From NCBI RefSeq assembly GCF_000979455.1, contig NZ_JJOY01000030.1, positions 124,001 to 188,000 of the forward strand: a stretch of 64,000 bases of DNA, in the 5' to 3' direction. Shown here piece after piece: positions 15,953 through 26,266 of this stretch (position 1 is the first letter of the stretch; every line of letters starts with the position of its first letter). A program made the translations under genes and the position numbers. The notes below the pieces were generated by a model. The model was given only the letters and a program-made list of their open reading frames with translations. It was not told where the DNA came from and did no database searches. This stretch comes from Methanosarcina sp. 2.H.T.1A.6. GTDB lineage: Archaea; Halobacteriota; Methanosarcinia; Methanosarcinales; Methanosarcinaceae.

Positions 15953-17245
15953 TCAATGTCGGTCATCCAGAGTCTGTTCCAGAGATTTTATCCTGTTGAT
16001 TACCTCTGTTCTGGCTTCATAATCCACTGAAATTCGCTTCCCGTATTCAACCCTGTGTACAATACCCTCTTCATACAGCCAGGAGAGAATTGACATCCCT
16101 TTTTCCGAGTTCGGAAGGGAAAAGGAGTAGAAAAACCAGGCAGGAAGGTGTTTGATTATCTCGGCTTTTAACTCCTGCATGCCAACCTTTTCTTTTGCGG
16201 AAATGAACACAGGATTGGGAGCCATATAGCCTATTTCTTCCATAACAGCTTCAAGTTCGGATGCTTCAAGCAAATCGGCCTTGTTGAGCACTGTAATCAC
16301 CGGAACTCCCTGGATGCGGTCCCAGAGAGTATCGTGAGCTGTGGAAAGCTTCTGCAGGATTATCTCAGGTTTTTCGCTTACATCAACTACCAGCAGGATA
16401 AGGTCGGAAAGAAAGATCTCATCGAGGGTAGATTTGAAGGCATCAACCAGCCAGTGCGGGAGCTCCTCTATGAACCCTACGGTATCTGTCAAAAGAGCCT
16501 TTCTTCCGCCCAGGTCAAGTGCCCGGGTAGTCGGCACAAGGGTTGTAAAGAGCATATTCTGTGCTTCAACGCTTTCATCAACAATGGCATTGAAGAGAGT
16601 GCTTTTTCCGGCATTTGTATAACCTGCAAGGGAGACCAGGGAAAAACCCTTCCTATGTCGAAACGCCCGCAGAGACTCATCATCTTTTTCTGCAGACTCA
16701 AGTTCATTTTCAATCTTTGTTATCCTTTTCTTCAGGTCCTGTTCATAAGCGTCTTCATAGTCCCCAAGCCCCATGAAACCTGCCCTTTCCTCCTTTTTCA
16801 GAAGGGAAACAATAGCTCTTGCCCTCGGAACCTCATACCTCAGCCTCGCAAGTTCAACCTGCATCTTGGACCTGCGTGTGGTAGCTCTTTTTGCAAAGAT
16901 TTCAAGGATAAGCTGGAACTTGTCTATTACCTGGCACCCGCAGATTTCCGATATATTAAAAAGCTGAATTGTAGAGAGCCTGTTATAAAAGATGACCTTT
17001 TCAGCCCTCTTTATTCTCACAAGTTCGGCAAGCTCCTCTATCTTTCCTCTCCCCAGCTGGTATCTGGAATCCGGAAACCTTGTCTGAGTAAGCTCCCCAA
17101 CAGTAACATAGCCTGCAGCCTTTGTAAGCTCCCTGAGTTCCTCAAAGAGATATTCGCTGCGTTCAGGATCAGCACGCGGATTGGTTCTTTTTACGAGAAT
17201 TACCCGATTTTCGGTTTCTATTTTTTGTTCTGCTGGAATTTTCAC
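15953..17245 (-). CDS. hflX: GTPase HflX
   Basis: A 430-residue HflX-type GTPase that associates with ribosomes. The N-terminal HflX domain (about 1-190, including 'GRGKIEELAELVRIKRAEKV') precedes the G domain, with P-loop 'GYTNAGKST', G3 'DTVGF' and G4 'NKAD'. In bacteria HflX binds and splits stalled or hibernating ribosomes, and archaeal homologues bind the large subunit. Its start overlaps the stop of the upstream gene by 4 bases (ATGA), indicating translational coupling with the DUF2209-like protein. Length is normal for the family. Confidence 0.95.
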   Translation of the reverse strand: MKIPAEQKIETENRVILVKRTNPRADPERSEYLFEELRELTKAAGYVTVGELTQTRFPDSRYQLGRGKIEELAELVRIKRAEKVIFYNRLSTIQLFNISEICGCQVIDKFQLILEIFAKRATTRRSKMQVELARLRYEVPRARAIVSLLKKEERAGFMGLGDYEDAYEQDLKKRITKIENELESAEKDDESLRAFRHRKGFSLVSLAGYTNAGKSTLFNAIVDESVEAQNMLFTTLVPTTRALDLGGRKALLTDTVGFIEELPHWLVDAFKSTLDEIFLSDLILLVVDVSEKPEIILQKLSTAHDTLWDRIQGVPVITVLNKADLLEASELEAVMEEIGYMAPNPVFISAKEKVGMQELKAEIIKHLPAWFFYSFSLPNSEKGMSILSWLYEEGIVHRVEYGKRISVDYEARTEVINRIKSLEQTLDDRH

Positions 17246-17637
17246 GCCTCAATGTTAAGTTCTTTAAGAAGTAAATTTCGAGCGCTCAAAGAGATATGGT
17301 GAGCAAGTTCGATAGCCCTTCTCTCAGCTATGGACTCCTGGTACTTAAATGCCCTTGAAAACATACTTTCCGGCACCCAAAGGGGCTGGTTATACATATC
17401 CCCTTTTTCTGCCACAATTGTCCCCTCAAAGGAAAGCTGATTAGCCGTATCCTCAATCAGCTGCACGATATCAAGCAAGCCGGGTGCTCTTTTAAGCCAG
17501 AAGGGAAGGATCTTCACCTGCTTAACTTTTTCGATATGGTCAGCAGAAACAGTAAGAGCTGCTGCCGCACAGACCATGTAGTAGCCGCCTTTGATCCTGT
17601 GCCTGCCCGAAATGTCCACTGCAATGATATCCCACAT
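17242..17637 (-). CDS. conserved archaeal protein, DUF2209-like
   Basis: 131 residues (MWDIIAVDISGRHRIKGGYY). The opening 'DIIAVDISGRH' resembles a ribonuclease H-like first strand carrying an acidic residue. I place it in the archaeal family DUF2209 from memory, with moderate confidence. It is the first gene of a two-gene unit with hflX (ATGA overlap), suggesting a ribosome- or RNA-linked function, which is inference. It is soluble, with no signal peptide. Confidence 0.7.
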   Translation of the reverse strand: MWDIIAVDISGRHRIKGGYYMVCAAAALTVSADHIEKVKQVKILPFWLKRAPGLLDIVQLIEDTANQLSFEGTIVAEKGDMYNQPLWVPESMFSRAFKYQESIAERRAIELAHHISLSARNLLLKELNIEA

Positions 17638-17715
17638 TTATGTTTCACCCTCCTTCCGGGATGAAAACCCGATTTTCACGAACCCTTGAGAGAACGGTGA
17701 ATGTGTTTACTCAGG

Positions 17716-17790
17716 TCTAATCTACTAAGGCCTAATCTACTAAGGCCTAATCTACTAAGGTCTAATCTACTAAGGTCTAATCTACTAAGG
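17716..17790. repeat. 15-bp tandem repeat, 5 units
   Basis: Five near-perfect units of tctaatctactaagg; units 2 and 3 begin with c instead of t. The array is intergenic between the DUF2209-like gene and endA. Confidence 0.9.
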
Positions 17791-17834
17791 TCTGCCCGAA
17801 GAAACCTGAGGTAAAATCTCATTTTGATATAGAA

Positions 17835-18896
17835 TCACATTTTGACTCTGCCAATATCCAGGTACTCGACTCCTTCCCCTTTCTCGACTGCAAAGAGCAT
17901 TCGCTTGCGCACACTGTTTGCAAGCCTGACAGCCCCGGACATAACCGGAAGCCTGAACTCGTAATCTGCAGGGATAGCGTTCACAAGATACTCGGAATGA
18001 GGAATTTTTTCAATGGAATCGACTTTCCTGTAGACCCTGAAATGGGTCCCGAACTTAAAACCTGTCTTGACCACGTGCCCTGAGTCCCGCAAAGCTTTAT
18101 ACGCAAGGTATTTCCGCAGGAAAGAACCTTCGATTTTCGAGGCTTTCTCAACAAACTCTTCGAATGAAAAGACCTTTCCTTTCCTGTCTCTTACAACTAT
18201 GATCCCTCTGGAAAAGAGGTAGAGGGACTCAACAAGGGAGAGCTGCAGCCTTTCAGAGTCAAGCATTTTCCCGTAGAAACCTCTGGTATAAAGGGCCCCG
18301 GAAGCCTCAGCGTCCCAGGCTATTACCCTGTCTTCGAGAAAAGTTGTATCGGTTTTGACGGCAGGGAAGGGCTCAGGCATCTCCCCTTCAGGGGCAGCGG
18401 TTTTAATCTCGTAGAAGGTGAGGTCACTTTCTTCATCCACCACAGCTAGGATAAACTGCTTATGCACGTTTTCTGCCGAGACGACCGAATCCTGCAAAAG
18501 CTTTACAGAAAGAAGCTGCCTTTCCGACAGGACATGAACAAAAATTCTTGCCGCACTTTTTCCGGGATGGCTGCCTCTGGGGTATACCCTGAAGTCCACA
18601 GCTGAAGGCTGGACATAATACCCCCGCTCTTTGAGGTCTTTATACACGATATACTTCAGCTCGAAATTCGGCTGCCTCAGAGAAGCCTGCTCGAAAAAGG
18701 CCCTGAAATCAAGCGGTTTTCCTTCAAGCTCAATCTCGAGTTTTCCTCTAAACTGAAGGTATGCGGCTTCCACAAGTGAGAGTTCAAGCCCGTCCCCCCT
18801 GGGACGCCCGAAATAACCTGTTTTGTAAAGTTCGGCCACCGCGTCCTTTCCGGCAAGGACCCGGTCCCCTTTAAGTTGTGTTTTCAATAGTTTCAC
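17835..18896 (-). CDS. endA: tRNA-splicing endonuclease EndA (fused two-repeat form)
   Basis: 353 residues, about twice the length of the homotetrameric enzyme, so this is the fused form that works as a homodimer, as in Archaeoglobus. The N-terminal half is a degenerate copy. The C-terminal half carries the catalytic triad: Tyr289 in 'FRVYRK', His300 in 'IPHSEYLV' and Lys331 in 'SVRKRMLF'. It cuts pre-tRNAs at the bulge-helix-bulge to release introns and also acts on rRNA precursors. It is transcribed alone; an 11-bp perfect hairpin lies about 70 bp upstream. Confidence 0.95.
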   Translation of the reverse strand: MKLLKTQLKGDRVLAGKDAVAELYKTGYFGRPRGDGLELSLVEAAYLQFRGKLEIELEGKPLDFRAFFEQASLRQPNFELKYIVYKDLKERGYYVQPSAVDFRVYPRGSHPGKSAARIFVHVLSERQLLSVKLLQDSVVSAENVHKQFILAVVDEESDLTFYEIKTAAPEGEMPEPFPAVKTDTTFLEDRVIAWDAEASGALYTRGFYGKMLDSERLQLSLVESLYLFSRGIIVVRDRKGKVFSFEEFVEKASKIEGSFLRKYLAYKALRDSGHVVKTGFKFGTHFRVYRKVDSIEKIPHSEYLVNAIPADYEFRLPVMSGAVRLANSVRKRMLFAVEKGEGVEYLDIGRVKM

Positions 18897-18965
18897 CTGA
18901 AAAGAAAATAGAATGAAAATAAGTTTTATAAGAATCTTTTTTGTAACAATCTGAATTGTAACAAT

Positions 18966-18994
18966 CTGGATTATTATGGCTTTTAATAATCCAG
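18966..18994. promoter_or_regulatory. perfect 11-bp inverted repeat between cfbB and endA
   Basis: ctggattatta, a 7-base loop, then taataatccag. It lies 70 bp upstream of the endA start and 150 bp past the cfbB stop, both on the minus strand. It could be an operator for endA or a 3'-end hairpin for the cfb operon. It is preceded by a direct repeat of 'gtaacaatctg'. The sequence alone does not decide its role. Confidence 0.5.
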
Positions 18995-19144
18995 CCTGTA
19001 ATTCCTGGTGTGTAATAATCTGGCTTAATATAATATTGTTTTTTCGACCTGCAAAGGCAAGTGGCCCGCAACCGGCAGCATGAATATATAACTTAGAATA
19101 ATGCCTTTCGGTTGAAAACCCGGATCAAACCTGCATTTATATGT

Positions 19145-20671
19145 TTATCGGGAAGCCCTGGAAGCCCTGAATTTACGGGCAGCTTCAACAAATGAACCTG
19201 CAAGTTCCCTGTATGAGACTCCGTGCAGGTGGGCGTAAGAACCGAGGGTATTGCCGACAATAAGCCCATCCTGATCTCCTTTTATTCCAGTGCCCCTTGA
19301 GAGGGTTATTGCAAATTCCGCATCATCAGGGATTTCCCGGATTTCGGAGTGGTGGAACTCATGCCCCTTGAAGCTGTTGCCTTCTTTTCCTAGAAGGCAG
19401 TCCCTATCAAGAGTCCCGATATTGTAACTGACAACCCTTGTCTGCCCCATAATTGTGTGGCCAGGAAGCGCACCAACCATTGAATAGGTGGACTCGGGCA
19501 TCGAAGCGTCGTGGTATGTGCCTTTTCCGGGGACTCCGGTACTGATTTTTTCCGTAAGGTACATGAGCCCACCGCACTCGGCGTATATGGGCATACCTGC
19601 AGCAGAAGCTTCTTTGATGCTCATTCGCATGGACTCGTTGGCTTCGAGTTCGGCTGCAAAAAGTTCAGGGTAGCCGCCTCCTATATAGAGCCCGTCAACA
19701 TCAGGAAGCCCGGGATCTTTTATCGGGCTGAAGTAAACAATCTCCGCCCCGGCAAGTTCCAGCAGGTCGATATTATCATGGTAGTAAAAGTTGAAAGCCT
19801 CATCAAGGGCAATACCTATCCTCGGTCCGGGAGATCCTGCACCGGCAGCAGGGGAAAAAATGCTATTTTCGGAACTTTTCAGGGGTTTTGCACTCCTTGC
19901 GATTTCCAGGAAGCGGTCCACATCAATTCCTTTAGTGATAATCTCTTCAATGCCCCGAAGCCTGTCCTCAAACCCTCCGTCTCCAAGCCTCCGCCTGCCT
20001 TCAAGCGCAGGCATGAGCCCGAGGTGGCGCATGGAAATCTGCATGGCTGGGTCCCTTGGAATAATTCCTATAACCGGCACGCCAGTATAGTATTCTATTG
20101 CCTCTTTTGCCTTTTCTGCGTGGCGGCGGCCCCCTATATTATTAAGGACAACGCCTGCGATTTCCACATCTGGGTCGAAATTCTTATAGCCGCTTATAAG
20201 GGCTGCACTGGAACGGGTAATGCTGCGGGCATTGATTACGAAAACCACAGGGCATTTAAGGATTTTTGCGATCTGGGCGGTACTCCCCAGGTCGCTCAAG
20301 CTTTCAAAGCCCTCGTAAAGTCCCCGGACGCCTTCGATGATTGCAATATCAGCTCCGTCCCCGGTTTCACAGGCATGGGAGTAGACGTCAAGGATCCCGT
20401 CGTCATCCATCAGGTACCCGTCAAGGTTCCGGCAGAACCTTCCCGTGATTTCGGTATGGTAACTGGGGTCGATATAGTCAAGAGCGACTTTGAAGGACTG
20501 AACTTTATACCCTCTTGAAACAAGGGCAGCCATAAGGCCCATGGAAATTGTGGTCTTACCTGAAGAGGAACGGTCTGCAGAAATAAGGACCCTGGGAATG
20601 CTCCCTGCCTCTATTCCGGATTGTTTGCTGTAGGACATGCTTTCAATAACCCCTGAGTTCGGTATATCCAT
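19145..20671 (-). CDS. cfbB: Ni-sirohydrochlorin a,c-diamide synthase CfbB
   Basis: CobB/CbiA-type amidotransferase that makes Ni-sirohydrochlorin a,c-diamide, the second step of coenzyme F430 synthesis, using glutamine and ATP. The N-terminal ATPase part has the P-loop 'SADRSSSGKTTIS'. The C-terminal class-I glutaminase-like part has the nucleophile in 'YAECGGLMYL' and the 'GHEFHHSEI' segment. The frame opens at 20671, but a second ATG at 20638 (MSYSKQSGIE) is a possible start. It is the last gene of the cfb cluster, 29 bp after cfbC. Assignment to F430 rather than cobalamin synthesis rests on its cfbA/C/D/E neighbours. Confidence 0.93.
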   Translation of the reverse strand: MDIPNSGVIESMSYSKQSGIEAGSIPRVLISADRSSSGKTTISMGLMAALVSRGYKVQSFKVALDYIDPSYHTEITGRFCRNLDGYLMDDDGILDVYSHACETGDGADIAIIEGVRGLYEGFESLSDLGSTAQIAKILKCPVVFVINARSITRSSAALISGYKNFDPDVEIAGVVLNNIGGRRHAEKAKEAIEYYTGVPVIGIIPRDPAMQISMRHLGLMPALEGRRRLGDGGFEDRLRGIEEIITKGIDVDRFLEIARSAKPLKSSENSIFSPAAGAGSPGPRIGIALDEAFNFYYHDNIDLLELAGAEIVYFSPIKDPGLPDVDGLYIGGGYPELFAAELEANESMRMSIKEASAAGMPIYAECGGLMYLTEKISTGVPGKGTYHDASMPESTYSMVGALPGHTIMGQTRVVSYNIGTLDRDCLLGKEGNSFKGHEFHHSEIREIPDDAEFAITLSRGTGIKGDQDGLIVGNTLGSYAHLHGVSYRELAGSFVEAARKFRASRASR

Positions 20672-20700
20672 TTATTGCGGCACAGGTAAGTTTTTACAGT

Positions 20701-21498
20701 TCACTGCGTCATTTCCCTTAGCCTCTCATCGCTCAGGTGGGCTGCCAGGACCTTCTTTTCGTTATTCAGGATTGCTTTTCCAAGCTGGCGGTAGATTTCA
20801 GCAATGTCGGAGTCAGGAGCTTTCTCCATAACAGAGTAGCCTTCCCTTTCGCAGTCCTGCACTTCCTGCCGCTTTGGAATGAAAGACATCAGCTGGCTGC
20901 CGATCTCCTCAGAAAACTTTTTGACAATTTCCTCTTCTCTGCTAGCGTTTCTGGAATTGCAGATAATCCCGCTAAGCGGCATTCCAATCTTGGAAAGCCC
21001 TTTGCAGATATTGTTTGCTGCATAGAGGGGCATATATTCTCCCGAGGTCAGGACATATGCCTCATTTACATAGCCCTTCCGGACAGGGGCAACAAATCCG
21101 CCGCAGACAATGTCTCCCGGCACATCGTAGATTATAAGATCCTGTTCTTTAAGGAGTTCTTCTGAAATGCTTTTCAGTTTCTGGATTGCAACTATGATCC
21201 CGCGCCCCGCACAGCCTATGCCGGGCTCCGGGCCTCCGGCTTCTACACATTTGACGCCTGCATACCCTTCAAAGACCACATCTTTTTCCTTTACATCCAC
21301 ACCTTCGCGGAGAAGGTCGAGTATGGTCGGGATCCTCCTTCCGCCGAGAAGGGTTATGGATGAATCGCTTTTGGGGTCGCAGCCTATGATCATGACCTTC
21401 TTCCCTGCTTCCGCACAGGCGGCTGCAACGTTTGAGGCTGTGCTCGATTTGCCTATGCCGCCTTTTCCGTAAATTGCAATGATCTTTTGTTTTTTCAA
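20701..21498 (-). CDS. cfbC: NifH-like reductase component CfbC of the F430 pathway
   Basis: A 265-residue homologue of nitrogenase iron protein. The P-loop is 'GKGGIGKSS' (11-19), and the two cysteines that bind the inter-subunit 4Fe-4S cluster are Cys96 ('GCAGRG') and Cys132 ('DIVCGG'). With CfbD it carries out the ATP-dependent six-electron reduction of Ni-sirohydrochlorin a,c-diamide to Ni-hexahydro-seco-F430a, with gamma-lactam ring formation. It lies 56 bp downstream of cfbD on the same strand. Its position in the cfb cluster separates it from genuine NifH and from BchL/ChlL. Confidence 0.95.
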   Translation of the reverse strand: MKKQKIIAIYGKGGIGKSSTASNVAAACAEAGKKVMIIGCDPKSDSSITLLGGRRIPTILDLLREGVDVKEKDVVFEGYAGVKCVEAGGPEPGIGCAGRGIIVAIQKLKSISEELLKEQDLIIYDVPGDIVCGGFVAPVRKGYVNEAYVLTSGEYMPLYAANNICKGLSKIGMPLSGIICNSRNASREEEIVKKFSEEIGSQLMSFIPKRQEVQDCEREGYSVMEKAPDSDIAEIYRQLGKAILNNEKKVLAAHLSDERLREMTQ

Positions 21499-21554
21499 AG
21501 GATCTTCCTCCCGTTATTTGACTTTATCCTGCTTTTATCCTGACTCTTTTCGGT

Positions 21555-22679
21555 TCAGGCTTCCTTTGCAACTTCCTTTGCAACTTCCCTTAATGTGGCT
21601 CCGAACTCGGATTCCACAATTTCGCTGACTCCAAGGGTCTTTGGGTGGAGGTCGATCTCAACCATAACATGCTCATGCCCCATCTCTTTTAAGGGCAGGA
21701 CCTGCCTCGGGCCGTTCGTAACCGAGATCAGTTCCATGTGCTGCAGGTTTTCCATAGGGATTGCATGAGGAACGCCTGTGATAACTGCAAAATCGTAATC
21801 ACTGTATTTTGTCTTAATTAGTTCACTGACCTTTTCCCCCGCAATCGGGTACTCATCCATGCCGCCGATGATTTCGTGAATCTCAACCCCATGAGCTTTG
21901 AAGTCCCGCATAATGTATTCAGCATGCTGCCTGACCCGCGGAAGCCCGAGTTCCGGGTCGATATTTGCCATATTGACCAGGTTTTCCTTTTTCCCGAGCG
22001 CGGCTGCAACCTCATTGACCGCAAGGGTGATGTCTGCAAACATGTAGCCAGTTTCTTTTTTGGCGTTCATTATGACAAGGCCTTTCTTGCCTTCCTTGAG
22101 GAGTTCAATAACCCGCCTTGCAACCTTATATTTGAGGTCGCCCCTGGAGGGGGCAAGGTATTCCCTGCTTGCAGCTCCGAACCTCTTTTCAACCTCTGTG
22201 GCTTTTATGAGGAGGTGCTCCTGGCGCTCGAATTCTTTATGGTCAATTATCCCGGCATCGAGTGCGGATTCAAGGGCAAAGATCACGCCTTTTGTGTTGT
22301 TGTGATAGCCTGCGTGCACTTCGACTTCAATAACAGGGATATCCGGGTTTGCCTCGAGTACGGCTTCGTGCATTTCCTCCCCTATGATCATGCTGGCACA
22401 GGTGCCGACAACGCCCAGGACTTTCGGGTTGAAGAGTTCGATGGACTTGTTGATGAGCTGTACAAGCCGGTCATGCCCTCCGAAAACAAAGCCGTTCTCG
22501 TCAAGCCCTGTAGTGACTACATGAATACCGTCTTCTTCGAGCAGTCTCGCGTGCTTGAATGAGCAGCCAGGGGGTCCGTGCAGGATTGCAACATCGACGT
22601 TTAAGTCCCTGAGGGTATAAAGAGCCGCAACGATTGAACTCGGGCGGGGGTGAATGATTGAAATCTCTTTTGCAGTCAT
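21555..22679 (-). CDS. cfbD: NifD-like catalytic component CfbD of the F430 pathway
   Basis: A 374-residue NifD-like protein, shorter than nitrogenase NifD and forming a homodimer, as expected for CfbD. Cluster cysteines are seen in '[10 protein letters not shown]' (Cys39) and '[13 protein letters not shown]' (Cys94). It receives electrons from CfbC and reduces the Ni-isobacteriochlorin precursor of F430. The segment 22680-22979 between cfbD and cfbE (300 bp) contains no ORF I would support. It may carry a separate promoter, so cfbD-C-B could be a transcription unit distinct from cfbA-E. Confidence 0.95.
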   Translation of the reverse strand: MTAKEISIIHPRPSSIVAALYTLRDLNVDVAILHGPPGCSFKHARLLEEDGIHVVTTGLDENGFVFGGHDRLVQLINKSIELFNPKVLGVVGTCASMIIGEEMHEAVLEANPDIPVIEVEVHAGYHNNTKGVIFALESALDAGIIDHKEFERQEHLLIKATEVEKRFGAASREYLAPSRGDLKYKVARRVIELLKEGKKGLVIMNAKKETGYMFADITLAVNEVAAALGKKENLVNMANIDPELGLPRVRQHAEYIMRDFKAHGVEIHEIIGGMDEYPIAGEKVSELIKTKYSDYDFAVITGVPHAIPMENLQHMELISVTNGPRQVLPLKEMGHEHVMVEIDLHPKTLGVSEIVESEFGATLREVAKEVAKEA

Positions 22680-22979
22680 GACAAATCCTCTTATTCTGAT
22701 TATACGAATGTTTATATGGGTTTCACCCGGGAGATTCCGGAATCCCGCAGGACTGTGAACCCCGCCTGGACGGGAAGAAGGTATCCGGAAGCATGATCAG
22801 TTGAAAGTTAAACAAGCAATGGAAACGAATACAGATTGGAAGACCCTGTATAAAATTGTATCATAAAATTCCTGCGAAAAGCCCGCAGCCTGACCCGGAA
22901 TTCCTGCCAATTTTCCAGGTCCGGCCGGAGAATTTTCGGAGGGACAATTTACATGGGAGATTACCCGGAGGGACAGCGC

Positions 22980-24584
22980 TCAACGGAAACATTTCACTGA
23001 GGAAAGAATTATATCTTCTGTTCCTGCAAGTTCCGAAGCTTTCAATAGCCCTTCCGGAAGGCTGCCTGCATAAGAGGCATTTTTAGCAGCTACTGCTGTC
23101 ATTCTCTCTCCAACGAGTATAATGTGCCTGCACTTTGCACCGAACTTTTCTACAAACCCCTGCACTGAGACAGGAGGCAGCCCTTCACATACCTGAGAAG
23201 CTTCTTCTCCGAGTACAAGGATTATACTTCCCTTTTTTTCGTCCTTTTTCTTCAGGAGAGCGTACTCAAGGGCTTTTTCTGCAGAAAGGATGTCCATTCC
23301 GGAGTTGGAGTTGTCAACCAGGGCAACCCCATTAAGCTCTTTTTCCTGCATCCTGCCTGAAAGCCCCCTGAACTCCTCAAGCACGGAAACAATAGTTTTT
23401 CGCTCAACCCCAAGTTCGAGAGCGGCTGCAGAGGCTGCAACAAAGGCTGTCATGTATGCCGAACTGTTATATCCGGGGCGCAGGGAAGCTGAAAAAAGTT
23501 CATCCCCTCTGCGGAGAAAATGCAGGGTAGAGCCTGAAGCTCCGGGAGTGATTGACGGTTCTGAGGGAGTTGACGGTTCTGAGGGAGTTGACGGTTCTGA
23601 GGGAGTTGACGGTTCTGAGGGAGTTGACGGTTCTGAGGGAGTTGACGGTTCCCGAGCAGCGGATAACTCCGGAGTAATTGATGATTTTTGAGTAGCTGAC
23701 GAGTCTTGAGCAGCTGATAATTTTGCAGTCCCGGCTTCAGTTTCCAGAACAAAATCCGGAACTTCAGACATCTTCACATGGGACTCTGCATAAAATGGAT
23801 CCTTAAAGGTGAGAACCTTTGCCCGGCTCCCTTTTGCAGCTTCAAGGGCTTTTTCTGCCCCGGCATTGAGAAGAAGGGTGCTTCCGGGTTTTGCGTTCAG
23901 GATAAGCTGGAGCTTTGCATCGCTTGCAAGGGAGGTATTGTTCGCAATCCCATAATCAGGGGAAAGGGTTGTCAGGATCCCGAGGTTTGCGGTACCCGTA
24001 CCTCCGATAGAGATTTCAAAGATGAAAAATTCCGGCCTGATTCCTGCCTCAAGGCTTTTTTCAATGGCTGTCAGGATACTCCCCGGAGTAATGCTCAGGC
24101 CCCTGTGAATAATAAAAGGGACACCCTCTTTCCAGGCTTCAAGCCCGCGCGAGGTATGGAGCACGACTTCGAAACTGCGGGAGAGCATGTCAGCGAGCAG
24201 GGACGCAGTGCTTGTCTTTGCTTTTACGCCTGTTATCTCAATTATTCTTATATCCGAAAGCTCCGGGTCGTCCTGCAGGATTTTCCCTATGGCTTCGTGG
24301 TGTGAGAGAACTGTTTTTCCTTCTGACCTGGCTTTTGAAAGCATGGGATAAGCCGGGTCCAGATGCACAGGCGCTACCAGCAGATCGAATTCGGATAAGG
24401 GGAGAGGAGTTTTTGAACAGCTGATGCCGTACTTTTCCTCAAGCTCCCCAAGCAGCACCTGATCCACGGTCCCGTAAACGTCTACTCCGGATACATCATT
24501 TCCCAGAGCTGCGAGTTTTATTGCGATTGGAATGCCGCCGTGTGTAAGGTCGAGCACGGCGAGCTTCTTCCGGAACAGGTCCAT
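22980..24584 (-). CDS. cfbE: MurF-like ligase CfbE (coenzyme F430 synthetase)
   Basis: A 534-residue Mur-ligase-fold protein that closes the carbocyclic ring in the last step of F430 synthesis, using ATP. The nucleotide-binding loop reads '[14 protein letters not shown]', the CfbE variant of the Mur 'GTxGKT/S' motif. The C-terminal ligase domain includes '[20 protein letters not shown]' and 'VDNSNSGMD'. Unusually, an insert of about 45 residues at ~290-335 consists of tandem hexapeptides (PSTPSE), encoded by an 18-bp repeat. This is probably a flexible surface loop. It lies 28 bp after cfbA. Confidence 0.92.
   Translation of the reverse strand: MDLFRKKLAVLDLTHGGIPIAIKLAALGNDVSGVDVYGTVDQVLLGELEEKYGISCSKTPLPLSEFDLLVAPVHLDPAYPMLSKARSEGKTVLSHHEAIGKILQDDPELSDIRIIEITGVKAKTSTASLLADMLSRSFEVVLHTSRGLEAWKEGVPFIIHRGLSITPGSILTAIEKSLEAGIRPEFFIFEISIGGTGTANLGILTTLSPDYGIANNTSLASDAKLQLILNAKPGSTLLLNAGAEKALEAAKGSRAKVLTFKDPFYAESHVKMSEVPDFVLETEAGTAKLSAAQDSSATQKSSITPELSAAREPSTPSEPSTPSEPSTPSEPSTPSEPSTPSEPSITPGASGSTLHFLRRGDELFSASLRPGYNSSAYMTAFVAASAAALELGVERKTIVSVLEEFRGLSGRMQEKELNGVALVDNSNSGMDILSAEKALEYALLKKKDEKKGSIILVLGEEASQVCEGLPPVSVQGFVEKFGAKCRHIILVGERMTAVAAKNASYAGSLPEGLLKASELAGTEDIILSSVKCFR
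23551..23652. repeat. 18-bp in-frame tandem repeat inside cfbE
   Basis: Five copies of gttgacggttctgaggga (the first beginning att) and a 12-bp partial copy. Because the unit is a multiple of three, it encodes a repeated Ser/Pro/Glu hexapeptide in CfbE and keeps the frame whatever the copy number. Confidence 0.95.
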
Positions 24585-24612
24585 AATAAAAACCGGACCC
24601 AGATGTTCAAAT

Positions 24613-25005
24613 CTACAGGGATTCCTGCACCCTTTTAAAGACGAGGTCGGCGATCAGTGTGTCGGCTCCGAGGGGTTTTGCGTAGCAGAGAGGAACTGCT
24701 TTCCCATCGATTTCAAGGGTTCCGCAGCCGTTTTCGTCCAGATTAAGGATTTTAGGGATATCCTTTGTGATGTGGACGCCTGAAGCCAGGAAAACAGGTA
24801 CTGCTGAAATCTTTGTTACTCCTGTACCTGAAAAGCCTGCAATTGCTTCTTCCAGAGTTGGCTCACTGTTTTCCATAAAGCCGGCTCTAACAACAACATC
24901 AGAATACTTCTGTGCAATGTAATCTGCGATCTGGCTGACTACTTCTTTATTGTAAGGAAGTTTGCTCCCGTGGCCGATGGCCAGGATTCCGATTTTTTCT
25001 GTCAT
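24613..25005 (-). CDS. cfbA: sirohydrochlorin nickelochelatase CfbA (CbiX-small)
   Basis: A 130-residue class II chelatase of the short archaeal CbiX type. It inserts nickel into sirohydrochlorin to start F430 synthesis, and the same enzyme can insert cobalt for cobalamin. Metal/active-site histidines are His12 in '[13 protein letters not shown]' and His78 in '[13 protein letters not shown]'. The length fits the homodimeric small form. It is the first gene of the cluster on the minus strand. The ~430 bp upstream (25006-25441) hold an AT-rich stretch and a microsatellite, so the promoter is probably just upstream. Confidence 0.95.
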   Translation of the reverse strand: MTEKIGILAIGHGSKLPYNKEVVSQIADYIAQKYSDVVVRAGFMENSEPTLEEAIAGFSGTGVTKISAVPVFLASGVHITKDIPKILNLDENGCGTLEIDGKAVPLCYAKPLGADTLIADLVFKRVQESL

Positions 25006-25272
25006 TTTTAAGACCTCATTTTAAGTTTAAGCTTAACACTATTATCAGAATTTGTTTAACACAATTAGTTTAATTTGTAACATCACAGAGTTTAACATAG
25101 TTAGAATTTATATGATATAACCTTTTTGAAAAAGGGACAACGGGAGAAAGTTTTGAGAGAAGCGGAGAAAGAAAGTTTTGAGAGAGAAAGCGGGAGAAAG
25201 AAACTGAGGATAAGGATAAAAATGCGTAAAGCCAGCAAGCCGCAGGAAGGGTATTAAAACAGGGCAAAATTT

Positions 25273-25437
25273 TCATTCATTAATTCATTAATTCATTAAT
25301 TCATTAATTCATTAATTCATTAATTCATTAATATTCATTTATTTATTCATTTATTTATTCATTTATTTATTCATTTATTCATTCACTTATTCATTCACTT
25401 ATTCATTCACTTATTCATTCACTTATTCATTAATTCC
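25273..25437. repeat. octanucleotide microsatellite (attaattc / atttattc variants)
   Basis: About 165 bp made almost entirely of 8-bp units: seven or so copies of attaattc, then blends of atttattc and acttattc. It lies between cfbA and the lipoprotein gene, whose stop codon follows within a few bases. No coding function is seen. Confidence 0.9.
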
Positions 25438-25441
25438 TGCT

Positions 25442-26266
25442 TTAGAACTCGACCAGGCCGTTCGGGTAGTATATAATAGACGCTCCCTGGAAGTATACAC
25501 CGCCGGGATGTCTGTACCCGTTTGACCCGCTCCAGTCGAAGTTGAGCCAGTACTGCGTTCCCTGCCCATCTTCAAGCACCCTTTCCGAGTACCAGACATT
25601 TTCGGCAGAGGGGTATCTCTCTGCGATATAATCCAGTATCCCGTAAGCTGCGTCCCTATCATCCCCTATGTAAAGTTCGGGATAAGCGTGCCCATAAGAC
25701 TCATTATATGCCGTAACTATCCTCGTATTGAACCCCATATTTTTCAAAAGGGCAGACATAACAATCGAATAATCATCGCAGTCTCCTATATATCCACTGT
25801 CAATAGTCTGTGAAGCCCCGAAGAAAAACTCGGCATTTTTGTCGTACCTGTACTGCCAGTTCCGGTTTACGTGATTATAAACAGCACAGGCATCTTCGAG
25901 ATTGTATCCTGAAGTCTTTCCTGTGATATTGAAGACCTCTTCTCCTGTCCTTTTCTCTCCTGACCCTATAGCCCTCCGGAAGTTCAGAGACAGCAGCCTG
26001 TATTCTTTTGGATAAACCGCACCTGACTTCTCTTCGGAATACGAGGGTACCTCAGGTATCCCCTGGGAGGCGATACTTTCAGCGCTTTCAACACTTCCGA
26101 CAAGATCAGCCTCTTCGGCTTCGAGCTCTTCTTCCGGGACAGTACCCTCAGGCAGCAGTTTATTCATCCCATCGGCGACAAGACCCTCCTTAAGGTTCCC
26201 GGTATCCATACAGCCGGCTGTCAGGGAGACGAGAAAAATGAGGACTATAAATTTTAAAGCCTTCAC
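25442..26266 (-). CDS. transglutaminase-like lipoprotein
   Basis: From GTG 26266 the product (274 aa) begins MKALKFIVLIFLVSLTAGCM, a lipoprotein signal with lipobox 'LTAGC', so the protein is exported and membrane-anchored. The track frame is open further upstream to 26371, but that part has no signal. The C-terminal ~150 residues show the transglutaminase/protease core: Cys in 'GYIGDCDDYS', His in 'YGHAYPELY' and Asp in 'WLNFDWSG'. In archaea such domains are usually proteases or peptidoglycan-independent hydrolases of unknown substrate. The gene is monocistronic. Confidence 0.8.
   Translation of the reverse strand: MKALKFIVLIFLVSLTAGCMDTGNLKEGLVADGMNKLLPEGTVPEEELEAEEADLVGSVESAESIASQGIPEVPSYSEEKSGAVYPKEYRLLSLNFRRAIGSGEKRTGEEVFNITGKTSGYNLEDACAVYNHVNRNWQYRYDKNAEFFFGASQTIDSGYIGDCDDYSIVMSALLKNMGFNTRIVTAYNESYGHAYPELYIGDDRDAAYGILDYIAERYPSAENVWYSERVLEDGQGTQYWLNFDWSGSNGYRHPGGVYFQGASIIYYPNGLVEF

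Noticed and set aside
20701-22679. Nitrogenase or chlorophyllide/protochlorophyllide reductase genes
   Set aside because: The NifH- and NifD-like proteins lack a NifK/BchB partner and sit with cfbA, cfbB and cfbE, so they belong to F430 synthesis.
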